A stretch of DNA of 64,000 bases from positions 186,001 to 250,000 of the forward strand of contig CAZDOK010000003.1 in assembly GCA_964507025.1 (NCBI GenBank), given 5' to 3'. The notes beneath the pieces are model-generated. The model saw nothing but the letters and a program-made list of their open reading frames with translations. It made no database searches and was not told the DNA's origin. Source of the DNA: Amarobacter sp964507025. Its GTDB lineage: Bacteria; Chloroflexota; Dehalococcoidia; Tepidiformales; Tepidiformaceae. Shown in pieces: positions 50,135 to 59,242 of this stretch (within the stretch, counting starts at the first letter, position 1; each line of letters starts with the position of its first letter). A program made the position numbers and the translations under genes.

Positions 50135-50165
50135 GAAGGGGCAGCCTCGTGGCTGCCCCTTCGGT
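50135..50165. terminator. Terminator between convergent genes
   Basis: GAAGGGGCAGCC and GGCTGCCCCTTC pair over a TCGT loop, a perfect twelve-base stem followed by CGGTT. It serves the thiolase gene and the convergent gene. Confidence 0.85.
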
Positions 50166-50181
50166 TTGCCGCCGGCGATCG

Positions 50182-50595
50182 CTACTCGCGGAGCTTCGCC
50201 TCGATGTACGGGAAGTACCGTGATGCGATCTGCCCAGGGTCCGCGGGCCGGTCGTCCAACACCAGGCCGGCGACTTCCCATTCGTCCGTGTGGCCGTAGT
50301 AGACCTCGCTGCCGGCCGCCACGTTGATCCCGGGCGGTGGGTTTGAGACCACCCGGCATGAGCCGGGCGGCTGGTCGAGGCGGCGCACGGAGATGCCCTC
50401 CGGCTCCGCGGCCTCCACCTCGCCGATGAACCACCGCCAGGCGATCTGCGGAGGCTCTACCGTAGTGTCGATGGCGACCAGCTGACGTCGCCGGATGCGG
50501 ATTCGGTCCCTGACGAGCGGCGAGAACGCCGCGCCGATGGCCTTGCCTGTTTCGACGAGGCGCACAGAGCAACCGTCGCCGTCGCAGGCGAGCAC
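50182..50595 (-). CDS. Hypothetical soluble protein
   Basis: A 137-residue protein with alternating acidic and basic beta-like segments: DGDGCSVRLVETG at the start and YYGHTDEWEVAGLVLDD late. No signal peptide or membrane helix. The GTG at 50595 is assumed; an in-frame CTG eight codons upstream extends a plausible strand. A promoter and a 16-codon frame with a very strong ribosome site lie 80-190 bases upstream on the same strand. The family is not recognised. Confidence 0.55.
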   Translation of the reverse strand: MLACDGDGCSVRLVETGKAIGAAFSPLVRDRIRIRRRQLVAIDTTVEPPQIAWRWFIGEVEAAEPEGISVRRLDQPPGSCRVVSNPPPGINVAAGSEVYYGHTDEWEVAGLVLDDRPADPGQIASRYFPYIEAKLRE

Positions 50596-50680
50596 AGTTC
50601 CAAGTTCCAGGTTCAGATGACAACTCCAGTGGTGGCGGGCAATTCGCCCGCGGGAGACTCCGCCACAGGAGCGGCGCCGG

Positions 50681-50731
50681 TTAGCGCCGCCGATGGGCGG
50701 AGGTAATACGGGAGTTCGTTGACGTTTGCAT
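50681..50731 (-). CDS. Putative 16-residue leader peptide
   Basis: A 17-codon frame (M-Q-T-S-T-N-S-R-I-T-S-A-H-R-R-R and stop) is preceded by GGAGGAGGTG, the strongest ribosome site in the window, and by a well-spaced promoter. It ends in His and three Arg codons, the pattern of a ribosome-arrest or attenuation leader. It precedes the hypothetical gene at 50182-50595 by about 85 bases. Whether it is translated is unknown. Confidence 0.4.
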   Translation of the reverse strand: MQTSTNSRITSAHRRR

Positions 50732-50754
50732 ACGCACCTCCTCCGCCCGGCAGA

Positions 50755-50783
50755 ACAATACGTTATTCCTGGCCGCGGGGCAA
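50755..50783 (-). promoter_or_regulatory. Promoter of the leader peptide and hypothetical gene
   Basis: On the minus strand TTGCCC and TATTGT are separated by exactly 17 bases. Transcription would start near 50748, about 17 bases before the short frame. It lies just after the monooxygenase stop. Confidence 0.55.
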
Positions 50784-50796
50784 GGTGGTTGTTTGC

Positions 50797-52437
50797 CTAC
50801 CTTGCGCCGACCGCAACGCGCCCGGAGTCGAGTTCGAAGCCCTCGTATCCGTTCTCGGCCACCTGCTGGCACTTCATCGCGTAGTTGCCCACGCCCCCGA
50901 TGTACGGCATGAACACGCGCGGCTTCCCCGGGATGTTCGCGCCGATGTACCACGAGTTGGCCAGCGGAAAGAGCGTGTGGCTCGCCACATCGTTCACGTG
51001 GTCGACCCAGCGATCCTCGGCTGCGGGGCTCGCCTCGATGGTCGTGAGTTCGTGCTCGCGCAGGTAGCTCAGGCAATCGAAAACCCAGTCCACGTGCTGT
51101 TCGATGGACACGATCATGTTGCTGAGCACCGAGGGGCTCCCGGGGCCAGTGATGGTGAAGAGGTTCGGGAAGCCGGCCACCTGCAGGCCCAGGTACGTCC
51201 GTGGTCCGTGTTCCCACTTCTCACGGAGCGGGAGGCCGCCGCGGCCCCGGATGTCGATGTTCAGGAGGGCGCCTGTCATTGCATCGAAGCCGGTCGCGAA
51301 CACGATAGCGTCGAATTCGTACTCGTCGGTCGCGGTTCGGAGCCCCTCTGGCGTGATCCGCTGGATCGGGTTGTCCTTGATGCTCACGAGTTCCACGTTG
51401 TCGCGGTTGAAGGTGGCGTAGTAGTCGGTGTCCACGCAAAGCCGCTTCGTGCCGAACGGGAAGTCGCGCGGACAGAGGAGCTCGGCCGTCTCAGGGTCCT
51501 TCACGATTTCGCGGATCTTCGAGTGCACGAACTCGGCGGCGATGGCGTTAGCCTCCAGGCTGAGGCTGATGTCGTTGAAGGCGCCGCCCAGGCCGAATCC
51601 GCCGATGGCCCAGCGCGCCTCGAATTCCCTCCTGCGCTCCTCTTCGCCGGCGGCGAGCACAGACTTGTCGTTGACTGCCCGGCCCAGGATGCCCGCGGGG
51701 GAGTTGCGTGCCTCTGCCCGGATGCGGGTGTAGTCGGTGGTCATCTTCTGCCGGTACCGGTCGTCGAGCGGCCCGTTGTGCGCCGGCACGCTGAAGTTCG
51801 CGGTCCGCTGGAAGACGGTCAGGTGCTTCGCCTGCTCGGCGATGAGCGGGATCGACTGGATGGCCGATGAACCCGTGCCGATGACACCAACGGTCTTCCC
51901 GGTGAAGTCCACGCCTTCGTGTGGCCAGGCGCCCGTGTGGTACCACTCGCCCTGGTAGCTCTCCAGGCCGGGGATGTCGGGCACCTTCGCCGCGCTCAGA
52001 CAGCCCGTCGCCATGATGCAGAAGCGGGCCGAGTACTCGTCTCCCCGGTCAGTGGTGACCGTCCAGCGATTCGCCGCCTCATCGAAGTGGGCGGATGTGA
52101 CGCGCGTTTCGAGCTGGATATCCCGGCGCAGGTCGTACTTGTCGGCCACGTAGTTGATGTAGGCGAGGATTTCAGGCTGGGTGGCGTACTTCTCGCTCCA
52201 GCGCCATTCCTTCGGGAGCTCGTCGTTGAAGCCGTACTGGTACTGGAGGCTCTCGATATCACAGCGGGCGCCGGGATAGCGGTTCCAGTACCAGGTGCCG
52301 CCGACGCCATCACCGGCCTCGATCACCCGGGTCGAGAAGCCGGCTTCGCGCAGGCGCAGCAGCATGTAGAGCCCGGCGAAGCCGGCGCCGACGACCACGG
52401 CGTCCAGCCGCGCCGGGGACGAACCATTCTGGGGCAC
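50797..52437 (-). CDS. Flavin-containing monooxygenase, Baeyer-Villiger type
   Basis: A 546-residue type I Baeyer-Villiger-like monooxygenase. The FAD motif is VVVGAGFAGLY near residue 14, the NADPH motif GVIGTGSSAIQS, and the fingerprint YQGEWYHTGAWP (family F/Y-x-G-x3-H-x3-W-P). It inserts oxygen into ketones or oxidises N and S groups. GTG 52437 with AGGAGA seven bases upstream begins at the normal position; the frame extends further upstream without a ribosome site. The product substrate is unknown. Confidence 0.9.
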   Translation of the reverse strand: MPQNGSSPARLDAVVVGAGFAGLYMLLRLREAGFSTRVIEAGDGVGGTWYWNRYPGARCDIESLQYQYGFNDELPKEWRWSEKYATQPEILAYINYVADKYDLRRDIQLETRVTSAHFDEAANRWTVTTDRGDEYSARFCIMATGCLSAAKVPDIPGLESYQGEWYHTGAWPHEGVDFTGKTVGVIGTGSSAIQSIPLIAEQAKHLTVFQRTANFSVPAHNGPLDDRYRQKMTTDYTRIRAEARNSPAGILGRAVNDKSVLAAGEEERRREFEARWAIGGFGLGGAFNDISLSLEANAIAAEFVHSKIREIVKDPETAELLCPRDFPFGTKRLCVDTDYYATFNRDNVELVSIKDNPIQRITPEGLRTATDEYEFDAIVFATGFDAMTGALLNIDIRGRGGLPLREKWEHGPRTYLGLQVAGFPNLFTITGPGSPSVLSNMIVSIEQHVDWVFDCLSYLREHELTTIEASPAAEDRWVDHVNDVASHTLFPLANSWYIGANIPGKPRVFMPYIGGVGNYAMKCQQVAENGYEGFELDSGRVAVGAR

Positions 52438-52577
52438 GATTGATTCTCCTGAGGTTAACGATTGGCGGGATTCTGTCACCTCCGCCGAGGCCATGTCCAT
52501 CCAGCGAGTGCGGGGCCTTTCGCTCGCCTTTCTTCGGCCTTTGTTCGGCTGAAATCCGTCTGCGATGCTCGTGTCCG

Positions 52578-53420
52578 GTGTCCCCCAAACCTGTTGGCCA
52601 GCCCACCCGGGGCTTTACCGCGCCGAACCGCCTTCGGCTCGCCGATACCTATCTGCTGGTGGCCGAGCGTGGTCACCTGTGCCGCGCCGGCCTGTTTGTG
52701 GACCTGGGGTACGGCGCATCACCCGTGACCACGGTCGAGTCCTACGAGCGCTTCCGGCGGGTGAACCCCGCGCTTTCGGTGCTCGGCGTTGAGATCGACG
52801 CCTGCAGGGTCGAGGCGGCGCTCCCTTTCCAGCGTGGGGGGCTCGATTTTCGCCTCGGCGGATTCAACCTGCCGCTCGAGGCCTCCGAGCAGCCCATGCT
52901 CGTCCGTGCATTCAACGTCCTTCGCCAGTACTCGGAAGAACAGGTGCTCGATGCGCTGTGGACAATCGCGCGGTGCCTTCCGCCGGGTGCATTGCTGGTG
53001 GAAGGCACGTCCGACCCCGCCGGGCGGCACGTGTGTTTCTGGGTGTGGGAGCGCACCGCGGCAACAGTCCCCAGCCACGTTCGTGGGGGCGAGCTGCCAA
53101 TGCGGCGAACGACACTGGTGTTCGGCGCTCGCCTCCGCCCCGGTTTCTCTCCGAGGGACCTGCAACCGTTTCTCCCCAAGGAACTGATACATCACGCCGA
53201 GCCCGGTGGCACCGCCGATACCTTCTTTGCTGCATGGGAGCGCGGGTGGATGTCGCATGCCGCGTCGGCCGCGCGTGAGCGATGGCGCCGGGCGGCACTC
53301 TCTCTTGCGGGGCGCGGCTACTGCGTGGATTGCCGGCCAGGCCTCCTCAACCGGTCGTTACTGGCGCTTCGCTGCGCCCCGGCGGCCGACGCCGTCTCCT
53401 CGGTGTTCAGGCCGGGCTAG
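52578..53420 (+). CDS. Class I methyltransferase-like protein
   Basis: A 280-residue protein with a methyltransferase-like core. The motif I equivalent is LFVDLGYGASPVTT, then VLGVEIDACRVEAA and FNVLRQYSEEQVLDAL. The glycine-rich loop is LGYGAS rather than GxGxG, so SAM binding may be altered. GTG 52578 is chosen as the first start compatible with homology; it is divergent from the monooxygenase. It ends overlapping the convergent MFS gene by four bases. Confidence 0.65.
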   Translation: MSPKPVGQPTRGFTAPNRLRLADTYLLVAERGHLCRAGLFVDLGYGASPVTTVESYERFRRVNPALSVLGVEIDACRVEAALPFQRGGLDFRLGGFNLPLEASEQPMLVRAFNVLRQYSEEQVLDALWTIARCLPPGALLVEGTSDPAGRHVCFWVWERTAATVPSHVRGGELPMRRTTLVFGARLRPGFSPRDLQPFLPKELIHHAEPGGTADTFFAAWERGWMSHAASAARERWRRAALSLAGRGYCVDCRPGLLNRSLLALRCAPAADAVSSVFRPG

Positions 53421-54694
53421 GGCCGGAGCGTGGCGCTGGCGCCTTTCCAGACCCGTTCGCGCTGCGTGCTCGCGAAGAAGAGGAGCGCGCCGCTCGCGGC
53501 CATGGCGCCGGCCACGAGGAACGCTGGCCTGTAGCCCGCCCAGTCGACCAGGACCCCGAGCAGCAGCGCACCGATGCTCAGGCCGAGGTCGTTGCCCAGG
53601 GTGAACGTGCTGAGTGCGCGGCCGCGCTCTGTGGGCTGGGTCTGGTCGACCAGGTGGGCCATCATGGCGGGCTGGAACGTGCCGGCGCCGACGCCGTACA
53701 GGCCCGCCGCGACGAACATCTGGGGGACGTTGTGGGCGGTGGCCATGGTCACCATGCTGAGCGCGAGGGCCAGGATGCCCGGCACGATGAACCACGACCG
53801 CGGGAACCGATCCATGTAGCGGCCCAGGCTCAGGCGCATCACGATCACCATCGCCGCGTAGACAATGAAGAGCGCGCCCGCGTTATCGAGTCCGTGGTCC
53901 CGCGCGAAGAGCGGGGTGAAGGTCACCATTGAGGCGAAGACGAACGAACCGGCGAAGTTGATGCATGCAGGGAAGGCGCCAGCCCGTGAAAACAGCTGCG
54001 CAAGGCTGAGCTTGCGAGCCGGCCCGCCCGCCGCCGGCCGCGTTTCGCCACCAGCGGCAGCGACGAAGAATCCGATCACTCCCACCGCCGCGGCAAAGAG
54101 GAAGAGCGAGGTGAAGTGCAGGTCTGGCACTTCGGCCCCGCTCAGCCAGCCCAGGCGGGAGATGAGGGCCTCATCGAAGGCTTCGAGCCAGCCGGTGTGG
54201 ATGATGAAACCACCGAGTGCCGGGCCAACCGCGAAGGCGAGACTGTTGGCGAGCCCGTAATAGCTCATGACTTCGCCGCGCCGGGAGGGCGCGGCCACAT
54301 CCGCAATCGTCGTGCTGGCGGCCGTGACGAAGATCGCCATCGAGGCGCCGGTGACGAGGCGCAGCGGCAGGATCATCGCGACCGATTGGACCAGGTTGTA
54401 CAGGAGCGCGTTGAGCACGAACAGTGCCAGCCCCGCCAGCATCACGGGGCGTCGCCCGACGGTATCGACCGCGTATCCGACAAATGGCCGTACCAGGAGC
54501 GAGGCGAGGCTCGAGATGCCGATGAGCAGGCCGATCTCGCTCTTTGCCCCACCGAGACCTTCGATGAAGAAGGGCAGCGTGGGGAAGAAAAGCAGGTAGG
54601 CGCTGAAGAACAAGAAATTGAGGCACGTCACCCGGATGACTGCGGGCGTGAGCAGGGGTTCGCGCGCGGCTGGTGGGCTCTGCAAGTGGTTCAC
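53417..54694 (-). CDS. Major facilitator superfamily transporter
   Basis: A 425-residue transporter with about 12 helices. The loop between helices 2 and 3 is VGYAVDTVGRRPVMLAG (DxxGRR-type), and helix 4 begins RLVTGASMAIFVTAAS. It resembles drug-efflux MFS pumps. The start is GTG 54694. No regulator is adjacent. Confidence 0.85.
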   Translation of the reverse strand: MNHLQSPPAAREPLLTPAVIRVTCLNFLFFSAYLLFFPTLPFFIEGLGGAKSEIGLLIGISSLASLLVRPFVGYAVDTVGRRPVMLAGLALFVLNALLYNLVQSVAMILPLRLVTGASMAIFVTAASTTIADVAAPSRRGEVMSYYGLANSLAFAVGPALGGFIIHTGWLEAFDEALISRLGWLSGAEVPDLHFTSLFLFAAAVGVIGFFVAAAGGETRPAAGGPARKLSLAQLFSRAGAFPACINFAGSFVFASMVTFTPLFARDHGLDNAGALFIVYAAMVIVMRLSLGRYMDRFPRSWFIVPGILALALSMVTMATAHNVPQMFVAAGLYGVGAGTFQPAMMAHLVDQTQPTERGRALSTFTLGNDLGLSIGALLLGVLVDWAGYRPAFLVAGAMAASGALLFFASTQRERVWKGASATLRP

Positions 54695-54786
54695 CCCATG
54701 CGAACTATCGCCGCATTGTGGTCTTCCACGCCGGGCGTTTCAACAGGCTTCAACCGCTTCGCGGCTGATCCCCTTGATTCGGTGGT

Positions 54787-56172
54787 TCAATCCATTCCGC
54801 CCGGGTCGCCGGCGCGGAGCGGGTTCGTGAATTCGAGCCCGGCGTCGCGCAGGTCGCCCGTGAGGTCCTCGCCCCCGGGCGTCACACCGTCGCGCACCCA
54901 CGCCACCAGGTCGGCGAAGGCGGCGGTCAGCTCCTGTTCGCTGAACTGGCAGTGGCCCCCGGCCCGGATGGCGCGCTGCACCAGGAGGTTGCCCTTGCCG
55001 GCCGCCTCGACTTTCGCGCGGTAGCTCTGCTCGAGTGAGATGGGCACGAAGAGGTCGCCGGTATTGTGGAGGGTCAGCAGGGGAACACTGATGCGTCCCG
55101 TGGTCGGGACGGCATCGGGGTGCGTTTCCGCATTGCGTGCCGCGGGGTCGGAGGGGTAGCGCCGCACGCCGGAGTTCAGCTGCTGCGCGGTCAGTCCAAG
55201 CCCATCGTCAATGCGGTACTCGGCCCCATCGTTCGTGGCGGCCCGATTCACCAGGAGCTCTCGCTCCGGGTCGAGCATCACCAGACCGAAGTTCACCAGG
55301 TATTGCTCGGCGAAGCCCTCGGCGAAGAACGGGCGTGGGCCGCCCGTGAGCCACTTCATGACCGATGCGAACTGCTCGCCACGTGGGGTGAGCGCCCCCG
55401 GCGTTCCCAGCGCTCCGGGGAGGTCGTTGAGGAAGATGGGGGCCAGGTTCGCACCCGGTTCGCCGATGGGGAACGTGAGCTCCGAGGTGTACTCGGCAAC
55501 CGCCACCCACGAAGCGAGGTAGTCGATCTGCTCGATCCCCCCAAGCGCGCCGCAGAGCGCCAGGCCGCCGTCGTATTCCGAGGCGTGGTTTTCAAGGGCA
55601 AGGGCAACGACATTGCCGCCCATGGATTGTCCCGCGATGTAGGTGCGCCTGGGTTCGCCGAACTCCGCGACGAAGTGTTCCTTGAGCGCCAGCGTGTCAT
55701 CCGCGCCGATGCCAGGGACGTAGCCGTTCTCGGAATAGGAGCTGGCGGCCCATGCGAACCCGTTGGCGACCAGGTAACGCCGCAGCGCTCGCGGCGGTGA
55801 CTCGACGGCGACCTCGGTGCCGAACCCGGCGAAGCCGTGCGCGTACATCACGAGCTCGCCGTTCCACGCGTCCGGCATCTCGATGCGGTAGGCGGCCCTC
55901 CCGAGCTGCCCGAAGTGGGCCTTCGCGCCCTCCAGGGCGGTGAATGCCGGGTCCTTCGCCGTCGTCGGTGTCCCGGCGGAGGTCCCGAGCGTCCGGAGTG
56001 TGGCCTGTTGGCCGCCGGCCGCACCACCCGCACCGGGTGTTGGCGTGGTTGTGGGGAGCGCCGTTGTTGCAGGTGTCTCGGTGGTGAGGACTGGTGCGGC
56101 ACTATCGCCGCAGGCGACGGTGAAGAGTGTGGCCGCGAGAACGAGGGGCGCGAGCCATCGGCGCAGCTTCAT
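54787..56172 (-). CDS. Secreted lipoprotein esterase or lipase
   Basis: A 461-residue lipoprotein. The lipobox FTVAC is followed by a Thr/Pro/Gly linker, then an alpha/beta hydrolase: AYRIEMPDAWNGELVMYAHG, YIAGQSMGGNVVALA (nucleophile), a TLHNTGDLFVP acid and AIRAGGHCQFS for His. It would act outside the cell on esters or polymers. A -10 box lies six bases before ATG 56172. No transporter partner is adjacent on the same strand. Confidence 0.82.
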   Translation of the reverse strand: MKLRRWLAPLVLAATLFTVACGDSAAPVLTTETPATTALPTTTPTPGAGGAAGGQQATLRTLGTSAGTPTTAKDPAFTALEGAKAHFGQLGRAAYRIEMPDAWNGELVMYAHGFAGFGTEVAVESPPRALRRYLVANGFAWAASSYSENGYVPGIGADDTLALKEHFVAEFGEPRRTYIAGQSMGGNVVALALENHASEYDGGLALCGALGGIEQIDYLASWVAVAEYTSELTFPIGEPGANLAPIFLNDLPGALGTPGALTPRGEQFASVMKWLTGGPRPFFAEGFAEQYLVNFGLVMLDPERELLVNRAATNDGAEYRIDDGLGLTAQQLNSGVRRYPSDPAARNAETHPDAVPTTGRISVPLLTLHNTGDLFVPISLEQSYRAKVEAAGKGNLLVQRAIRAGGHCQFSEQELTAAFADLVAWVRDGVTPGGEDLTGDLRDAGLEFTNPLRAGDPGGMD

Positions 56173-56178
56173 CGGCCG

Positions 56179-56184
56179 AGTGTA
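56179..56184 (-). promoter_or_regulatory. Leaderless -10 box of the lipoprotein esterase gene
   Basis: On the minus strand TACACT lies six bases before ATG 56172, with no ribosome site. Confidence 0.55.
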
Positions 56185-56216
56185 TCGCGCCCGGCCCGCG
56201 ACGGAACCGCGAAGGT

Positions 56217-56783
56217 TCAGCCGCCGTAACGGAAGGCGGGCTTCTGGAGGTACTGCTTCAAGCTCATGCCGTTCTGGTCGCGCGCCGAGAGCACCGGGTC
56301 ATCGAACGGCCACTCCACACCGATCTCGGGGTCGTTCCACGCGACGGTGCCTTCGGAAGGGGGCGAGTACATACCGGTGCACTTGTATTGCACCTCGGCG
56401 AACTCGGAGAGCGTGGCGAAGGCGTGCCCGAAATCTGGCGGCACCCAGATCTGGCGCATGTTGTCGGCGGTCAGCTCCACCGCTACCCACTGGCCGAAGG
56501 TTGGCGAGCCCACGCGCAGATCGACCGCGACATCCAGGATCGCGCCGGCGGTGCAACGGACCAGCTTGCCCATGGGGGCCGTCGTGTCCTGGTAGTGGAA
56601 GCCGCGGAGCACCTTCCTCGCGGAGCGTGAGTGGTTGTCCTGCACGAAGTTCGTGGGGAGGCCGTGCTCCTTGAACCGGTCGTGGTGGTAGACCTCGATG
56701 AAGAAGCCGCGCTCGTCGCGGAAAAAGTCGGTATCGATGAGCAGCACCCCATCGAGCTTCGTCTTCGAAACGTGGATGTCCAC
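56217..56783 (-). CDS. rfbC: dTDP-4-dehydrorhamnose 3,5-epimerase
   Basis: A 188-residue cupin epimerase of dTDP-rhamnose synthesis. Features are FRDERGFFIEVYHHDRF, VRCTAGAILDVAVDLR, the GHAFATLSEFAEVQYKCTG stretch with active-site His and Tyr, and VEWPFDDPVLSARDQ. GTG 56783 with GAGGAG upstream follows the epimerase gene stop by two bases. It is the last gene of an rfbD-epimerase-rfbC group. Confidence 0.93.
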   Translation of the reverse strand: MDIHVSKTKLDGVLLIDTDFFRDERGFFIEVYHHDRFKEHGLPTNFVQDNHSRSARKVLRGFHYQDTTAPMGKLVRCTAGAILDVAVDLRVGSPTFGQWVAVELTADNMRQIWVPPDFGHAFATLSEFAEVQYKCTGMYSPPSEGTVAWNDPEIGVEWPFDDPVLSARDQNGMSLKQYLQKPAFRYGG

Positions 56784-56785
56784 GG

Positions 56786-57820
56786 CTACTCCTCGATCGG
56801 CTCGAAGATGTTCTGCATCGCCTGGTAGGCGGGGCGCACCTGTTCGAGGAGCTCCATCCACGCGATGTTGTAGTACTTCGGGTGGCCAAGCTGCTCGACC
56901 GGGACCTTGCCGTAGAGGTCGACCAGCTCGCCGACGGCGGTCGCGGCCGTTGTAGGGAGTTCGAGGCTGAGCCGCTTTCGCAGCTTCTCGCCGCTGCACT
57001 TGTAGTTCCTGACGATCCTGGGTAGTGGGCCATCCTCGAGCGCAACGGGCTTGCCGAGCTTCACCAGCGCGTTCGCGACAACCTCGCCAAGTTCCCGCAC
57101 CTGGTAGTTGTGTCCGACCACGTTGAAGGTTTCGCCCGCGACCAGCTCGGACGGTGCCTCGAGGCAGGCCACGTGGGCGTCGGCCAGGTCGTTCACGCTC
57201 ACCAGGGGACGCCACATGCGCCCGCCGCCGTGGAGGATGAGCCGCTGACGCACGAGGGCGTCCTTCACGAACGCGTTGACCACCAGGTCGAAGCGCATCC
57301 GTGGGCTCGCGCCGAAGACCGTCGCCTGGCGCAGTACGACAGGTTCGAAATCGTCGCCAGCGTGCCGGAGGAGCGCCTCCTCGGAGTATCGCTTGGAGGT
57401 CGCGTACGCCCCGCGCGGGGCGAGCGCTGCTTCCTCGTCGAGGAGGCCATCTTCCGCCGCGCCGTCATAGAGCGAGCAGGAGCTGCCAAAGACCAGGCGC
57501 CGGACCCCTGAGTTCTTGCAGAGGGCGGCGATGGTTTCGGTGGCCACGGCGTTCATCTGCCAGTTGGCCTCGGGGCTGTACTCGGCGGTGGGGTCATTCG
57601 AAAAGCCGGCGAGATGGTCGACCGCGCCGACGCCATCGAGCACGCCTTCGGGCATGCGCCGGACATCGGCGTTGACGAGCTCCACGCCGGGCTCGTTGGC
57701 GTAGTGCGGGAGCCCCCAGAACATCCGGTCGACCACGCGCACCTGGTGGCCACGAGCCAGCAGCTTCGGGACGAGGACGCTGCCGATGTAGCCGGCACCG
57801 CCGGTAACGAGAATCCGCAT
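56786..57820 (-). CDS. NAD-dependent sugar epimerase/dehydratase
   Basis: A 344-residue extended SDR protein. It has the GGAGYIGSVLVPKLLARGH nucleotide motif, the VFGSSCSLYDG strand and YATSKRYSEEALLRHAG with Tyr-x3-Lys. These are common to UDP-glucose 4-epimerase and dTDP-glucose-type enzymes; the exact substrate is not clear, but the placement between rfbD and rfbC suggests a surface sugar. GGAGGTTCC precedes ATG 57820. Confidence 0.85.
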   Translation of the reverse strand: MRILVTGGAGYIGSVLVPKLLARGHQVRVVDRMFWGLPHYANEPGVELVNADVRRMPEGVLDGVGAVDHLAGFSNDPTAEYSPEANWQMNAVATETIAALCKNSGVRRLVFGSSCSLYDGAAEDGLLDEEAALAPRGAYATSKRYSEEALLRHAGDDFEPVVLRQATVFGASPRMRFDLVVNAFVKDALVRQRLILHGGGRMWRPLVSVNDLADAHVACLEAPSELVAGETFNVVGHNYQVRELGEVVANALVKLGKPVALEDGPLPRIVRNYKCSGEKLRKRLSLELPTTAATAVGELVDLYGKVPVEQLGHPKYYNIAWMELLEQVRPAYQAMQNIFEPIEE

Positions 57821-57880
57821 GCCTGGAACCTCCGCGCCCGTGCTAACGGGGTCTCGCGGATGGTACGTGGGAATTGGGCT

Positions 57881-58735
57881 TCACGATAGGTAGCCGTGCT
57901 TCTCGCGCAGGTAGCGTTCGAGCCCGGCACGCCAGTGGCGGAGGGCGGGTGCGCGAGTCGAGCCGAGCACGCTGTACAGGGGGCGCTTCACCGGGCCGCC
58001 GAGCTGCTCGGTGGTGACCGCATGGACCTCCGGCTTGAGGCCCGCAATCTCGAAAATCGCGTTCGCGAACGCGTACCACGAACAGCCTTCGCCCGCGGCC
58101 AGATGCAGCGTTCCGCGGGCGCCTTCGCGGAGCAGCGGCAACAACGCCTCCGCAATCTCGGCGGTGTTCGTTGGCGCGGTCACCTGGTCGGCGACCACGT
58201 TGATGGGGTTCCCTTCACGCGCGAGCCGGAGCATGGTTTCCACGAAATTGCCGCCCTTTCCGGCGGACCCTGCCAGCCCGTACAGCCCCGAGACGCGCAC
58301 CACCAGGTGTTCCGGGTTTGCCTGCCGCACCACATCCTCGGTGGCGATCTTCGCGGCACCATAGACGTTCACCGAGCGGCGGGCATCGTCCTCCAGGTAG
58401 GGCGTCCCCTTCGTCCCTTCGAACACGTAGTCGGTGCTGAACTGGACCACCGCGGCGCCGTTGCGGGCGGCTGCGCGGGCGACGTTCCAGCCACCCAGCA
58501 CATTCACGCGGAAGCACGTTTCAGGGTCCTGTTCGCACACGGGGAGGTTGTGGAAGGCCGTCGTGTTGATGACGACGTCGGGCCGGGCCTTCTCGACGAG
58601 GGCCTCCAGGGCCCCGCCATCGGTGACGTCCGCAGCCATTCGCGTGGCGGTGACGAGCGTCAGGTCGTCATCGCGCCAGAGCCGGGCGATGTCGGAGCCG
58701 AGCTGGCCGTTCGCGCCGAGAAGCAGGACCCGCAT
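57881..58735 (-). CDS. rfbD: dTDP-4-dehydrorhamnose reductase
   Basis: A 284-residue SDR reductase (RmlD). Motifs are VLLLGANGQLGSDIARLW, INTTAFHNLPVCEQDP (substrate loop) and VNVYGAAKIATEDVV with Tyr and Lys catalytic. It completes dTDP-L-rhamnose synthesis from the RfbC product. rfbA and rfbB are not in the window. TAGGAT lies eight bases before the ATG. The operon probably feeds a rhamnose-containing surface glycan. Confidence 0.92.
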   Translation of the reverse strand: MRVLLLGANGQLGSDIARLWRDDDLTLVTATRMAADVTDGGALEALVEKARPDVVINTTAFHNLPVCEQDPETCFRVNVLGGWNVARAAARNGAAVVQFSTDYVFEGTKGTPYLEDDARRSVNVYGAAKIATEDVVRQANPEHLVVRVSGLYGLAGSAGKGGNFVETMLRLAREGNPINVVADQVTAPTNTAEIAEALLPLLREGARGTLHLAAGEGCSWYAFANAIFEIAGLKPEVHAVTTEQLGGPVKRPLYSVLGSTRAPALRHWRAGLERYLREKHGYLS

Positions 58736-58846
58736 GGACGGGAATCCTATCGCTGGCTCGTGCTCGGAGCGAATGCGCGGCAGACGCGCGCCCGGCGCCA
58801 GGAGAGTTCCCGGGCCCGGGCGCCTGGTGGTGCGGATGCGATAGCT

Positions 58847-59242
58847 CTAGCCGTATGCCTGTACGGAGGTGGGCTGGATCCTGAAGATCACGCGCTTCTC
58901 GGACGGGTCGCGCCAGGGGTAGCTGTCCTGTCCAAGGTACTTCTTCGCCATCTTGTCGATGTGGGCGTCGGCACCTTCGTCGGTCCGCTCGGTGACGCGG
59001 CCACGGATCTGGAGGTAGCGGTACGGGTTCTGCGGGTCCTGGATCGAGAGCGCAACGCGCCCATCGCGGTCAAGGTTCCTGGTCTTCACGCGGCTCTCGG
59101 CCGAGTTGAATACGACGATGTCGCCATCGACGTCGATCCACACCGGGGTTACCTGTGGCGAGCCGTCCTTCATCAGCGTGGCCAGGTGCGCGAAGGTCAC
59201 TCCGGTAAGGAGGTCGCGGTGGGATGCGGGGATGCCAGTCAT
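58847..59242 (-). CDS. PPOX-class (F420-type) flavin/deazaflavin oxidoreductase
   Basis: A 131-residue split-barrel protein of the pyridoxamine-phosphate-oxidase-like family. Features are FAHLATLMKDGSPQVTPVWI, ESRVKTRNLDRDGRVALSIQ and the PYRYLQIRGRVTE strand, typical of F420-dependent TIGR03618-type proteins. It would use F420 or FMN to reduce small substrates. If F420 is real, this lineage must make that cofactor, for which no gene is seen here. Confidence 0.85.
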   Translation of the reverse strand: MTGIPASHRDLLTGVTFAHLATLMKDGSPQVTPVWIDVDGDIVVFNSAESRVKTRNLDRDGRVALSIQDPQNPYRYLQIRGRVTERTDEGADAHIDKMAKKYLGQDSYPWRDPSEKRVIFRIQPTSVQAYG

